This document shows, one piece after another, positions 1-7,901 of a stretch of DNA of 9,289 nt (within the stretch, counting starts at the first letter, position 1; each line of letters opens with the position of its first letter). Source of the stretch: Lachnospiraceae bacterium UBA938 (GTDB lineage: Bacteria; Bacillota; Clostridia; Lachnospirales; Lachnospiraceae); contig DBDG01000067.1 of the NCBI GenBank assembly GCA_002293475.1, positions 503-9,791 of the forward strand. Direction: 5' to 3'. The notes beneath the pieces were generated by a model. The model searched no databases. It worked only from the letters and a program-made list of their open reading frames with translations, and was not told the DNA's origin. The position numbers and the translations under genes were made by a program.

Positions 1-359
1 CCTTTATGGCGGGTAATAATTTCGTTTCCCTGATCATCATACTCCGACTCCCAAATCGCACAGCCAATATCCGCACGAAGAATCAGCCCCCCGTCCGTTC
101 CTTTATAACGGATAACCGACTGATTTCCCCGCTCATCATAATCGGCCTCCCAGATCGCATAGCCAGTATCATACCGGGGGATCAGTTCGCCGTCTGTTCC
201 TTTGAAACGTATAGCTATCTGGTTCCCCCGCTCATCATATTCTGCCTCCCGCACTGCATAGCCAGTATCAAGCCGTAAAACCGGCTTTTTGGTGCCGTCA
301 AAATACCGCTCCCGGGCAACATTCATCCCATAATATTCATATTCACATAAGGCATAGCC
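1..359 (-). repeat. Tandem 96-99 base coding repeats at the 3' end of the TIR gene
   Basis: In-frame repeat units lie at about 264-359, 165-263, 66-164 and 1-65 (cut). Each encodes 32-33 residues with the pattern GYA(I/V)xEAxYDERGNQ followed by (F/Y)KGTDG. At the DNA level, segments such as the one reading ctcatcata and gcatagccagtatca recur in register. Units further upstream in the gene are much more divergent, so the array looks recently expanded towards the C-terminus. Confidence 0.8.
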
Positions 360-2903
360 CATTTCTTTATGCAATAGCGGATTACGCTCTTGATCCAGAA
401 AAGATGTTTCAATCAGGCGGTGCTGCGAGTCATATAGTTTCGTGACAAAGTAATGGCCGCCTTCTTGGTTCGCAACCGGTTTATTGTCCTTGTCATAAAA
501 GGATTCCTCGATATAGTAATAATCACCGGAATCGGTATGATAATAAGCAGTTTTAAGTGCCGCATAACCATAGTCTTCGGGAACTGTCAGCTCGCCTTGC
601 GCATCCTGATAGCCTTCCCATATTTTGGCGCCGATATCGTTGTACTGATACTCGACGGCAGCATAGCCCTTGTCACAAGAAGTCTTGTTTCCATTGCTGT
701 CATAGTAAGATTCATTGATAATGTTTTTGTTTTTATCATATGTATATCTACGTTCTGCATACTGATATTCATTTAAAATACTTTTACCGTCTGCTCCTAA
801 ATAAACTACTTTTTTTACTGTTCCGCTATTATCCAGCACATGGCTTATGGTAACATATCTGCTTGTCAAGGAGTCAATCGTATTAACCGTCTCAGAAGCG
901 CTAGGGATGCTATCGTCCATTTGATCAGGCACTTGATTTACATCAGCAATCCCATTGTCATCCGCCATGGCCGGCAATAGCGGCGCTGGGGTGAGATTCT
1001 CTAGGCTCAGACGTTGCCTGTCATTATAAATGATATTAAAATTCTTCGCGGCGGCGTCATATTCTTTGGAAGTGCAGCCGTCTGTTTTGTGATAGACCGG
1101 ATTGCCGTCAATTCCATAAAATGATTCTTTTACTATCATGTTATTGCTGTTGTTCATTTCATATTGATAGTAATGAACGCCGTTTTTATCATATACATTG
1201 TTGCTATTTTCATCTATAAAGTATATGCTGTCGATGTTGTGATTTCCGTCGTATCTGATCTTCTCTATATGGGCTCCGTTGTACCCGATAGCTACTATTT
1301 TCATATCCTGATCGGCATAATAACTGACTGATACTAAATCGTTGTCACTATATTCAAATTTTACGGTTGCAATACCCGTTTCATTTGTCATAACACTAAC
1401 GTTATTATTAAAGCCGCTTCCTATGTAGTGTAATTCAGACAAAGAATAATTCTCATCGTATTCATATAGCTCTCCATATACACTGCCGATTGATATGCTC
1501 TCCAAAGCTTTAAACGTTCTTCTTGCCACTAAGCCGGCCGAATTGTACTCCTGTTTGAGCGAAATGGGCAATGATTTATTGGCAATATTAATCAATCTAT
1601 GAACAGTAGAATGAAACAGCTGAGGGGTATCATTATAATCAAAATACGATATCTCTAAGTCGTTAAGGCTGTTATATAATATCTGCATAAGTTTTTTCCC
1701 ATCACTTCGATAATGTGTCGCAGATAAGACTTCTTTAACATTGCCGGCGCCAATCTCATACTTATAGGAAATCATTGCTGATGGCTGAAACAAGGACAGG
1801 GAAAACGCTGAAATACTTTCTGCCGCTAAATCAATATTTTTATACTCTGTAATATAAGAAAGCCTTATCGTTCTCGACAATGCATTGTCTGTTATCTTCC
1901 AGTATCCAACCCTGCTGTCCCGTGACTGCTTTGATAATTCACTGCCAATTCCCACCGGTAAGCCATATATCTCATTAATATTGCCATAGTAATGAACAGT
2001 GATATTCATCTTATAAATAAAAATGCCAAGACCTATTAGCGCAACAACCGAGGAGATTATAATTAACCTAGTTCGGTATCCTAAAAGCAGCATCCCTGCT
2101 TTATATGACATATTGATGATTTTCTTGCGGTATTTCCAAATTAAAATAATAATAGCAAAACAAAGAAATACTATTATAGCAGGGATAATATTTCCTGTCG
2201 TAATAAGAGTTCCTAATGGCAGGATCACTCCAACTATCGCTTGGGCCAGTCCGGCTATTTTCATTTTAGTATCTAGTTTGTCATCTTTTTCCTGATTGGG
2301 GGATAATTCCTGTTTTTCAGCTGACTTGCTTACATGTCTGGCATCGCTGCTAAACTCCGGTTCGGTAGCTAGTGATATATTAAGCGGGGCACCCGGAAAA
2401 GCCGGATGTGACTGCTTCATGCTATTGACCCCCGGGTAAAAATGGCGCCGCAAAACAGCAGCACGATTATCATTAACGTTACTTAACAACATTTTTTCAG
2501 CCACATATTCGTCAATACCAAACAAACAGAGACATTCATCATTTGATACCGGGCTTGCATCGTCACATTGCGACACGAATATCGGCAGAAAATGATAATC
2601 CACATCCTGTTTCATTGTATTAGTTACTTCTGTGCGTTCAAACTCCGCGTAAGGTGAATTAATAGATTGATCAGAAAGAATCTGTATAAAACACCTAGAA
2701 TACTTTAAGTATTCTTTCAGCTTGGTTTTGTTTTTACCGGCAGCGTTTTCTGTGTTTTTACTCTTAGTGTTTTTATTAGCAGTATTATTATCGCGTATGT
2801 AAATATAAGTGCTATATCCTTGTTCTTCAAGAACTCCGGAAACCCATTGCGCCCAAGCCTTATCCGTTTTGCTGCAACTTATCAGAAAATCCCCTCTCGC
2901 CAA
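1..2903 (-). CDS. TIR-domain transmembrane protein with C-terminal YD/GYA-type repeats (3' end cut by window edge)
   Basis: At least 967 codons are open without a stop; the end lies beyond the left edge. The start is TTG, 7 bases after a perfect AAGGAGG. Residues 4 to about 125 are a TIR domain: DFLISCSKTDKAWAQWV opens it, and LSDQSINSPYAEFE matches the S-x-W-C-x-x-E box, placing the likely NAD-hydrolase glutamate at E89. Residues 39-61 are an unusual Asn/Lys-rich insertion. Three hydrophobic segments follow at about 216-234, 239-256 and 280-297. KYRKK (257-261) and YRTR lie between the last two, so by the positive-inside rule the TIR domain is cytosolic and the rest is outside. From about residue 540 the protein is made of degenerate repeats of 32-37 residues with the pattern GYAxxExxYDxxGN...DG; the last ones (starting at 849, 881, 914, 947) are very similar. 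Bacterial TIR domains commonly degrade or cyclise NAD in defence, or act in signalling; the role here is inferred. The gene has its own promoter and faces away from no partner gene inside the window. Confidence 0.9.
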   Translation of the reverse strand, partial: MARGDFLISCSKTDKAWAQWVSGVLEEQGYSTYIYIRDNNTANKNTKSKNTENAAGKNKTKLKEYLKYSRCFIQILSDQSINSPYAEFERTEVTNTMKQDVDYHFLPIFVSQCDDASPVSNDECLCLFGIDEYVAEKMLLSNVNDNRAAVLRRHFYPGVNSMKQSHPAFPGAPLNISLATEPEFSSDARHVSKSAEKQELSPNQEKDDKLDTKMKIAGLAQAIVGVILPLGTLITTGNIIPAIIVFLCFAIIILIWKYRKKIINMSYKAGMLLLGYRTRLIIISSVVALIGLGIFIYKMNITVHYYGNINEIYGLPVGIGSELSKQSRDSRVGYWKITDNALSRTIRLSYITEYKNIDLAAESISAFSLSLFQPSAMISYKYEIGAGNVKEVLSATHYRSDGKKLMQILYNSLNDLEISYFDYNDTPQLFHSTVHRLINIANKSLPISLKQEYNSAGLVARRTFKALESISIGSVYGELYEYDENYSLSELHYIGSGFNNNVSVMTNETGIATVKFEYSDNDLVSVSYYADQDMKIVAIGYNGAHIEKIRYDGNHNIDSIYFIDENSNNVYDKNGVHYYQYEMNNSNNMIVKESFYGIDGNPVYHKTDGCTSKEYDAAAKNFNIIYNDRQRLSLENLTPAPLLPAMADDNGIADVNQVPDQMDDSIPSASETVNTIDSLTSRYVTISHVLDNSGTVKKVVYLGADGKSILNEYQYAERRYTYDKNKNIINESYYDSNGNKTSCDKGYAAVEYQYNDIGAKIWEGYQDAQGELTVPEDYGYAALKTAYYHTDSGDYYYIEESFYDKDNKPVANQEGGHYFVTKLYDSQHRLIETSFLDQERNPLLHKEMGYALCEYEYYGMNVARERYFDGTKKPVLRLDTGYAVREAEYDERGNQIAIRFKGTDGELIPRYDTGYAIWEADYDERGNQSVIRYKGTDGGLILRADIGCAIWESEYDDQGNEIITRHK

Positions 2904-2910
2904 TTAAGTA

Positions 2911-2917
2911 CCTCCTT
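2911..2917 (-). promoter_or_regulatory. Ribosome binding site deciding the TTG start of the TIR gene
   Basis: The minus strand reads AAGGAGG, a full match to the anti-SD, 7 bases before TTG at 2903-2901. No ATG or GTG is better placed, and the TIR motif begins four residues after this start. Confidence 0.85.
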
Positions 2918-2995
2918 GTAGACGGATCTAAAGTAAATGGACCTAAAACTGTAGTATAATTGCTTATCTTACAAAATATGGTAATCAATGATAAT

Positions 2996-3024
2996 ATATT
3001 ACAATAGTTTAAATCGTTATGCAA
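2996..3024 (-). promoter_or_regulatory. Predicted sigma-A promoter of the TIR gene
   Basis: On the minus strand TTGCAT (3024-3019), a 17-base spacer and TAATAT (3001-2996) form a good vegetative promoter about 90 bases upstream of the TTG start. The -35 overlaps an imperfect inverted repeat, GCAAC (3021-3025) with GTTGC (3034-3038), which could be an operator. The rest of 2918-3103 is AT-rich with no gene. Confidence 0.6.
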
Positions 3025-3103
3025 CAATATATAGTTGCGACTTGTGCATAGTATCGTTTATGACGGACTTATCAATCGTTCTTGCCGGAGCAATTTTATA
3101 TAC

Positions 3104-3137
3104 ACTAAAAAGATTGCAGCACCTGTCTGCAATCTTT
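3104..3137 (-). terminator. Intrinsic terminator downstream of the DUF5722 gene
   Basis: A perfect 11-base inverted repeat, AAAGATTGCAG (3109-3119) and CTGCAATCTTT (3127-3137), has a 7-base loop. Read on the minus strand it is followed directly by more T, giving TTTTT, the signature of a Rho-independent terminator. It lies 27 bases after the stop of the DUF5722 gene and before the promoter of the TIR gene, so it separates the two transcription units. Confidence 0.85.
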
Positions 3138-3163
3138 ATGTTACACTGTATCTTTACTACGGC

Positions 3164-5170
3164 CTACCCGATCACCTGGCTCCAGTCGGTGATTCCGATA
3201 ATCCCCTTAGCAAACTCGGTATACTGGGCATGTTCCGGCGTATCGATGTACTTGAAGACGGTGTATATCTGTTTCTGCCCGCCGCCTTGGTGATTCAGGC
3301 CGAAGGCCAAGCCTTGGGCCACTTCTTCCGCCGCGTCGGTCTGGCGGTTCAGCAGCAGGCTGTCGATGTGCGGGTTGTTTTCGACGATGTAATACGCATA
3401 AGCGAAGGCGGCGGCCTGCATGGCTTCACCGGTCAGGGAACTGTAGCCCAGCTCGCTTAAGGTAATGGAGCGCACTTCCCCGTCGTCCGTCAGAAAATGG
3501 TTCTGTTCCATATAGTTGGTCAGGACAGAAATATTCCCCATCGTCATCATTGGCGTGGACGCGGTATGATTGACATAACGGGAGGGTGCCCAGAAGCTTG
3601 ATGAAGTCAGCGGCACGCAATAGGGATGCTGAGCCAGCCCCCAGTCGATATTTCCTCGGCCTTGTATGTTTCGGTTGAACTCGTCTAAGATGTCCCTGGC
3701 GTCATAGTTGGGATTATTAGACAGATTGCGGTCCCACTGCTGGTCAAGGGAAATATACACCTCAGCGTTGGCGGTCACACTCCGGATGGCATTGTAAAAG
3801 ATCCGGAAAGCCTTGGCATATTCGTCCGTATATTCCTGAAGGCTGACTTTCTCCATGTGGTTCCATTCTTTGCGGGCGTTGATTTCATTGGCAATGATCC
3901 AGCTACTGACCCGCCCATAGCCGTTGCTTCCGGAATAACGCTCGGCCAGAAAAGAACCGATCGCCGCTATGTATTCCACCCCCTGTTCTTCTGCCGCGTT
4001 AAAGGCGTAATACTGGGATGCGCTGCCGCTGCGGGACTTGGGATGGATCATCTGCGGATGGGATGCGGAATAGTCATTTAAGAGGATGGCCGTAACGGTG
4101 ATCCCCTTGGCGGTCAAGGTGCTGAAGACAAGGTCATATTCCGAAATCACTTGTCCGTTAAAAGCATAGCTTTTCCCGTTATACTGGTAGTGCACGGTGG
4201 GATATACAGGATCGGTGGTCGGCCCTAGGATCCTGCCGATGAAGATGTTGTAGGCTGCCTGCTTTACGCCCAGTTCATCCAGTTCATTGCCGCGGAGCCG
4301 GTTGGGATCCACCAGCAGGCCTTTTTTGGAAGCGCCCTTAGGGAAAGCGGCAGTATATCTGGCAACGGCTTCGGGATTGGTGACATATTGTCCGTGGCTC
4401 ACCGGGACATAGACGCCGTCCTGTTTCACGGCCACCACGAATTTCTTATATAGGCGGCTGGACTCCGTGTTGTGGTTGAGGTTGACCGAAAAACCGACGG
4501 CGCCGCTTTTTTCTTTCTTCAATATATATTCATTTTGTGCCGAGATCGTGCTTTCATAAGGCTGAAGGGCAAACAGATAGTAATATTCATCGTCGCTTAT
4601 GGGGATGCTGTCCGCCGATACGCGCATGTTAATCTTCTGTCTGGATGTGCTGATCCGGCAAAACTCCATGTCGGCAAAATTATCCCGGTTAAGATCCGTA
4701 AGTTCTACGTGGGGCAGATCTGCTTCCCATTCTTCTTCGGTAGTTTTGATCATGCCCGGGAAGTCTTTGGGCTGTGGTACCGGGGTCGGGCTCGGCGTCG
4801 GCACCGGCGACGGGGCCGGTGTTCTTCTGGGCCGCGGCGGTATCCTCGCGGCAATGTTCTCGGGGTAAGCGGTAATCTCTACCGCCTCGTTCCTTCGCTG
4901 GCCTATCGCTACGGTAATCACGATTAAAACAGCGGCCGCCGCCAGAACACTGCCCATAATCAGGGTGATTTTCTTTAAAAATTCCCTAGTCTCAGCTCTT
5001 TTTAAGCGGCGGCGGCGCCGGTCTTGATGCCTTTCAGGGCGCCGAGAGCGGCTAGAACGGCCGACACGGTCATTCTCATTATCGGATGTCAATTTCTTCT
5101 CGGTAAAATAAACCTTGTTGATTTTAGGGGCTCTCTTAGAATGCAAAAATGTGTTGTCAGGCTTCTTCAC
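3164..5170 (-). CDS. Membrane-anchored DUF5722 protein, glycoside-hydrolase-like
   Basis: 668 residues. The N-terminus is cytosolic and very basic (about residues 38-65, with runs of Arg), then comes one membrane helix (about 68-90, GSVLAAAAVLIVITVAIG), a Pro-rich linker (about 108-135, TPAPSPVPTPSPTPVP) and a large extracytoplasmic domain that I recognise as DUF5722. That domain looks like a clan-A (beta/alpha)8 glycosidase: IIANEIN carries N428-E429, matching the acid/base Asn-Glu pair, and LSELGY carries E573, matching a nucleophile on a late strand. The motif AQHPY lies between them. No substrate can be named; a cell-wall or environmental glycan is an inference. The start is GTG with only a weak ribosome site; no better in-frame start precedes the basic region, so the exact N-terminus is uncertain. 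rarA ends 62 bases upstream on the same strand with no terminator between. Confidence 0.88.
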   Translation of the reverse strand: MKKPDNTFLHSKRAPKINKVYFTEKKLTSDNENDRVGRSSRSRRPERHQDRRRRRLKRAETREFLKKITLIMGSVLAAAAVLIVITVAIGQRRNEAVEITAYPENIAARIPPRPRRTPAPSPVPTPSPTPVPQPKDFPGMIKTTEEEWEADLPHVELTDLNRDNFADMEFCRISTSRQKINMRVSADSIPISDDEYYYLFALQPYESTISAQNEYILKKEKSGAVGFSVNLNHNTESSRLYKKFVVAVKQDGVYVPVSHGQYVTNPEAVARYTAAFPKGASKKGLLVDPNRLRGNELDELGVKQAAYNIFIGRILGPTTDPVYPTVHYQYNGKSYAFNGQVISEYDLVFSTLTAKGITVTAILLNDYSASHPQMIHPKSRSGSASQYYAFNAAEEQGVEYIAAIGSFLAERYSGSNGYGRVSSWIIANEINARKEWNHMEKVSLQEYTDEYAKAFRIFYNAIRSVTANAEVYISLDQQWDRNLSNNPNYDARDILDEFNRNIQGRGNIDWGLAQHPYCVPLTSSSFWAPSRYVNHTASTPMMTMGNISVLTNYMEQNHFLTDDGEVRSITLSELGYSSLTGEAMQAAAFAYAYYIVENNPHIDSLLLNRQTDAAEEVAQGLAFGLNHQGGGQKQIYTVFKYIDTPEHAQYTEFAKGIIGITDWSQVIG

Positions 5171-5232
5171 TGCGGCTCATTCACTTTCATTTTATATTAA
5201 TTAACGATTTGACTTATATTTAATCTATTGAT

Positions 5233-6573
5233 TCAATTATCTTTTGGGGTTTTATTTAAAGACTTTATTTTACGGAAATATTCTTTTACCGTTTTTTCAT
5301 ACCCGTTATCTGAAGGACGGTAAAACTCCCGCCCGGTCAGCTCCGCGGGCAGATACTGCTGCTCAACATAATGGCCCGGGTAGTCATGGGCATATTTATA
5401 ACCGGTACCCCTGCCCAGCTTGGCGCTTCCCTTGTAGTGCGCATCCTGTAAATGAGACGGTATCGCTAGGTTCCCGGTTTCCTCCACGGTGTGCATGGCC
5501 GTAGCGATGGATACAACGGCAGCGTTGCTTTTAGGCGCACAGGCCACATAGGCCGCTGCTTCCGCCAGGATAATCTGCGCTTCCGGCATCCCGACCCTTT
5601 CCGCTGCCAGAGAGGCACTTACCGCCACAGTCAAGGCATTGGCATCGGCGATTCCGACGTCTTCGGCCGCACAGATCATGATTCTTCTGGCAATAAATGT
5701 CACGCTTTCGCCGGCATAGAGCATCCGCGCTAGGTAATAGACGGCGGCATCGGGATCGGAGCCGCGCATACTCTTGATAAAAGCTGAAATCACATCATAA
5801 TGGTTGTCGCCGCTCTTATCATAGCGCAGAACCCGTCTCTGGATGCACTCCTGGGCAACTTCCATGGTAATATGTATCTTGCCGTCGGCCTGCCGTTCGG
5901 TGGTCATGATCCCCAGTTCCACGGCATTCAAGGCATGTCTGGCATCGCCGCCGGACAGTTCCGCCAGAAAATCCAGCGCCTCCTCGGCAATCACCGCTTC
6001 ATAGGCTCCCATGCCCTTTTCCGTATCATATACCGCCCTTTTTATCAGTATCTTAATATCTTCTTTATCTAGTGGCTGCAGTTCAAAGACAATAGAACGG
6101 GAAATCAGGGCGCCGTTTACTTCAAAATAGGGATTTTCCGTCGTGGCGCCGATCAGGATGACCGTCCCGTCCTCGACAAAAGGCAGCAGATAGTCCTGCT
6201 GGCCTTTGTTGAACCGATGGATCTCGTCAATAAAAAGGATCGTCTTCCGCCCGTACATCCCTTGGGCATCGCGCGCCTGCGCGACAGCGGCTTCCATATC
6301 CTTCTTGCCGGCCGACGTGGCGTTGATCTGCCGGAACTCCGCACTGGTAGTAGCCGCGATCACCTTGGCTAGGGTGGTCTTCCCGGTGCCCGGCGGCCCA
6401 TAAAAAATCAGGGAACTCAGCTTGTCCGCCATGATAGCCCGGTAAAGCAGCTTGTCCTTGCCAATGATATGCTGCTGCCCCACCACCTCGTCCAGAACCG
6501 TAGGCCGCAGACGGGACGCCAGCGGGGCTTCCTTTTCCATATTGGTGCTTCTCATGTAATCGAACAAATCCAT
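5233..6573 (-). CDS. rarA: Replication-associated recombination protein A (AAA+ ATPase)
   Basis: 446 residues, the usual length of the RarA/MgsA/WRNIP1 family. The N-terminus PLASRLRPTVLDEVVGQ is the family hallmark. Walker A is GPPGTGKTT (59-67), Walker B is ILFIDEIHR (112-120), sensor 1 is GATTENP (142-148), and ISRS with R159 supplies the arginine finger. The C-terminal half holds the SGGDAR sensor-2 segment and the tetramerisation region (SDPDAAVYYLARM, then LPAELTGREFY). The family acts in the cytoplasm at stalled replication forks, interacting with SSB and the clamp-loader machinery. Start ATG, with AGGAG at 6585-6589 (11 bases spacing). The gene is intact and looks like core genome. 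Confidence 0.97.
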   Translation of the reverse strand: MDLFDYMRSTNMEKEAPLASRLRPTVLDEVVGQQHIIGKDKLLYRAIMADKLSSLIFYGPPGTGKTTLAKVIAATTSAEFRQINATSAGKKDMEAAVAQARDAQGMYGRKTILFIDEIHRFNKGQQDYLLPFVEDGTVILIGATTENPYFEVNGALISRSIVFELQPLDKEDIKILIKRAVYDTEKGMGAYEAVIAEEALDFLAELSGGDARHALNAVELGIMTTERQADGKIHITMEVAQECIQRRVLRYDKSGDNHYDVISAFIKSMRGSDPDAAVYYLARMLYAGESVTFIARRIMICAAEDVGIADANALTVAVSASLAAERVGMPEAQIILAEAAAYVACAPKSNAAVVSIATAMHTVEETGNLAIPSHLQDAHYKGSAKLGRGTGYKYAHDYPGHYVEQQYLPAELTGREFYRPSDNGYEKTVKEYFRKIKSLNKTPKDN

Positions 6574-6632
6574 TATCTGCTCTGCTCCTGCTTGGTCGGA
6601 AACGCGTTGTTTGATATGTCTGACTGGCTGAT

Positions 6633-6651
6633 GGCTGACTGACTGTCAGCC
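6633..6651. repeat. Perfect inverted repeat upstream of rarA
   Basis: GGCTGAC (6633-6639) and GTCAGCC (6645-6651) form a 7-bp stem with a TGACT loop. The flanking bases (6621-6651) contain further gact/ctga repeats. There is no T-run on either strand, so it is not a standard intrinsic terminator. It sits 60-80 bases upstream of the rarA start, in the 5' leader if the candidate promoter at 6680-6688 is used. Confidence 0.45.
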
Positions 6652-6679
6652 GTAGGCGTTCTTTTGGATAACTTCATAT

Positions 6680-6688
6680 AGTATAACA
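6680..6688 (-). promoter_or_regulatory. Candidate extended -10 promoter for rarA
   Basis: The minus strand reads TGTTATACT: an extended TGn motif joined to TATACT. No convincing -35 lies 16-18 bases upstream. It lies in the 175-base gap between the acyltransferase stop and the rarA start, so rarA may be transcribed separately from the acyltransferase. Confidence 0.35.
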
Positions 6689-6748
6689 TAACCATCTCAT
6701 AAGTTCCATAAGTAATTTTAACCATCATTAACCCGACCGGGATGACCG

Positions 6749-7831
6749 CTAATCTTGCTTTGTTGTAGTATCCTGCCGCTTCACCCCAAGCAATACCCGG
6801 ACAACCGGGATGCAAGCGATCGCTTCCGATAACAGCACTGTCAGCACGAAAGAGACGGCAATGATTACGATGATCTGCAGCAAAACGGATGACAGGCGCG
6901 GCATAAGCAGGTAAGCCGCCGCCGTTAAAACCAAATAATGAAGTATGTAGTATAACTGTGAATAGGCCGCCGCATGAACCAGCGCCTTGTTTTTCGTGTT
7001 AAGGTGTCGTCTGCCGAACCCCAGCAGCGCAAGCAAGGCAACATAGCCATAGAGGAAATACGTCAGGTCATAGGCAAGTCCGCTCCATTCCTGCATAATC
7101 GCCATGACATATCCCGCGCCAGAAGTCAAAGCCAAGAGCAGAAACATAAAGCGAAACTTTTCAAGCTTGGCTTGCACTTCCTCATGGGACAGGGCAAAGA
7201 GACCGGTTAAAAACAATACGAAGTACTGGGCAAGGCTTTTACCGCCAATATTAAGCAAACCTTCCGCCTGCGCCTGTACTACACCCAACATTATAATCAG
7301 GGCAACGGGCCATCCGCTCCCAGCCATAAATCTGGGAAACTTCTGGCATACTAAATAAACAGGCAAGGCGGCCAGCGCAATGATGACGAGGTACATTAAA
7401 AACCAGAGATGGGAAAAACCGAACCCACCGTCATAGCCGCTTAAATCTGTCCATCTGGTAAAAAAGATGCCGTAGTGGGCAAGATAACCGCCGCTGTAAC
7501 CGTTATTGGTAACATCCGCAATATATGCCAAAAAAGGGTTAATTAATAATATGCCGGTCAATAGCGGAAGGCCGATGCGAAACAGCCGCTCAGCGGCGTA
7601 TTGGGCGGGCCGGCGTTTTTGCAGCGAATAGCGGGCAGATATTCCGGCAATGACAAACAGCAGCGGCATAAACCACGGATATGACAGCCGGATGAACCAG
7701 CCTGCTGCCGGCAACGGCACACCAAGGACATACTGGCCCTCCCCCCACGTGTTATACATCATCATGGTGTGAAACGGAACCAGCCACAATACAGCTAAAA
7801 GCCGCAATATATCAAGATACTTTTTTCGCAT
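6749..7831 (-). CDS. Acyltransferase family 3 (integral membrane O-acyltransferase)
   Basis: 360 residues from the chosen ATG. The N-terminus, KKYLDILRLLAVLWLVPFH, carries the family's first helix with D7, R10 and H21. RLFRIGLPLL is the next family motif and HLWFL (H141) is the canonical mid-protein motif. About ten hydrophobic helices follow one another, as expected. These enzymes transfer acetyl or succinyl groups to extracytoplasmic sugars or lipids; the acceptor cannot be told here. A longer reading from GTG at 7909 exists, but ATG at 7831 has GGGAG (7839-7843) 7 bases upstream and matches family N-termini, so it is preferred. The LspA-like pseudogene ends 70 bases upstream on the same strand; no clear separate promoter was seen, so it may have been transcribed with that gene. 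Confidence 0.9.
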   Translation of the reverse strand: MRKKYLDILRLLAVLWLVPFHTMMMYNTWGEGQYVLGVPLPAAGWFIRLSYPWFMPLLFVIAGISARYSLQKRRPAQYAAERLFRIGLPLLTGILLINPFLAYIADVTNNGYSGGYLAHYGIFFTRWTDLSGYDGGFGFSHLWFLMYLVIIALAALPVYLVCQKFPRFMAGSGWPVALIIMLGVVQAQAEGLLNIGGKSLAQYFVLFLTGLFALSHEEVQAKLEKFRFMFLLLALTSGAGYVMAIMQEWSGLAYDLTYFLYGYVALLALLGFGRRHLNTKNKALVHAAAYSQLYYILHYLVLTAAAYLLMPRLSSVLLQIIVIIAVSFVLTVLLSEAIACIPVVRVLLGVKRQDTTTKQD

Positions 7832-7901
7832 ATCCCTTCTCCCACATGGTAATTCTCTGTTACGTTTTGTCGATTCCATCCAGGCAGAAACGTCCTGAAT
7901 T

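Noticed and set aside
1..360. The 99-base periodic pattern considered as a CRISPR array.
   Set aside because: The units are contiguous, in frame and translate to YD/GYA repeats, without unique spacers between short identical repeats.
3035..3460. Plus-strand frames over the DUF5722 gene and its terminator region.
   Set aside because: They are antisense to a well-supported gene and cross its terminator, without ribosome sites or recognisable domains.
6573..6815. An 80-codon minus-strand frame between the acyltransferase and rarA, ending on the rarA start codon.
   Set aside because: Its first part overlaps the acyltransferase 3' end, the C-terminal part is made of the gact/ctga repeat (SQSAISQSDIS), there is no recognisable domain and no clear ribosome site. 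More likely noncoding leader.
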